DNA from: Rhodobacteraceae bacterium CG17_big_fil_post_rev_8_21_14_2_50_65_11
GTDB taxonomy: Bacteria > Pseudomonadota > Alphaproteobacteria > Rhodobacterales > Rhodobacteraceae
Assembly: GCA_002783145.1 (NCBI GenBank)
Contig: PFEX01000236.1
Span: 1 to 42,990, forward strand
Direction: 5' to 3'
Length of the DNA stretch: 42,990 bases
A program made the translations under genes and the position numbers. Positions 42,971-42,990 of the stretch are shown here, piece after piece; positions within the stretch are counted from its first letter, which is position 1, and each line of letters starts with the position of its first letter. Under the pieces are notes generated by a model, which searched no databases, was not told where the DNA came from, and saw only the letters and a list, made by a program, of their open reading frames with translations.

Positions 42971-42990
42971 TTGCGTGCTAGGCTGCCGCT

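Noticed and set aside
1-42990. CRISPR array, insertion sequence, prophage, integrase or tRNA gene
   Set aside because: No spaced repeats, transposase or integrase motifs, long terminal inverted repeats or tRNA cloverleaf signatures were found by reading both strands.

Overview
The window looks like a chromosomal segment of a high-GC alphaproteobacterium of the Rhodobacterales (Rhodobacter/Roseobacter group). Three things point there: a TrcR/DUF1013 regulator; a membrane-anchored CycM-type cytochrome c; and above all the block hemN - fnrL - universal stress protein - ccoNOQP - ccoGHIS, which I recall in the same order in Rhodobacter sphaeroides (hemZ-fnrL-usp-ccoNOQP-rdxBHIS). I see no tRNA, rRNA, CRISPR array, insertion sequence, prophage or plasmid feature. 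Coding density and codon style are even throughout, so this is core genome and not an island.

Layout. 1-10.1 kb is a housekeeping mosaic: 3' end of an unknown gene, trcR, a secreted YARHG/DUF4453-like protein, an atypical SDR, rsmC-like methyltransferase, clpS, a HAD hydrolase, the small SRP RNA (minus strand), a 5'-nucleotidase/CpdB family enzyme, nudC, an SRPBCC protein, pheA and cycM. 10.2-16.0 kb is a yejABEF-type peptide ABC transporter operon. 16.0-27.6 kb is the microaerobic block: oxygen-independent haem synthesis (hemN), its Fe-S oxygen sensor (fnrL), a stress protein, the cbb3 oxidase structural operon and its assembly operon including the 52-residue CcoS. Four good FNR boxes (TTGAY-N4-RTCAA) sit in the three intergenic regions of this block, so one sensor probably controls haem supply, oxidase synthesis and oxidase copper/haem assembly. 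27.7-30.1 kb holds ubiG, a proline iminopeptidase and a small secreted protein. 30.1-34.6 kb is a minus-strand operon gpmI - envC-like - ctpA - rppH. 34.7-38.5 kb is a minus-strand group DUF2125 - pmbA - cysQ-like phosphatase. 38.6-41.1 kb holds an SDR, a short crotonase and a glutathionyl-hydroquinone-reductase type GST. 41.1-43 kb has two cobalamin genes (cobC, cobD/cbiB).

Most notable observations. (1) ctpA carries one in-frame TAG at 31148-31150 between its PDZ and catalytic regions, both halves being otherwise intact; the truncated product would lack the Ser/Lys dyad. (2) The FNR boxes have informative geometry: the two boxes between usp and ccoN each fit a class II (-41.5) position for one of the two divergent genes, while the single box between hemN and fnrL predicts a leaderless hemN mRNA. 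(3) An 18-bp tandem duplication lies where the -10/start region of the FNR-controlled ccoG promoter should be. (4) A perfect palindrome overlapping a plausible promoter lies between the convergent fnrL and usp genes and could drive an undescribed small RNA. (5) An SDR lacks the catalytic lysine and a crotonase lacks both catalytic glutamates. I did not find a convincing wholly new multi-gene system.
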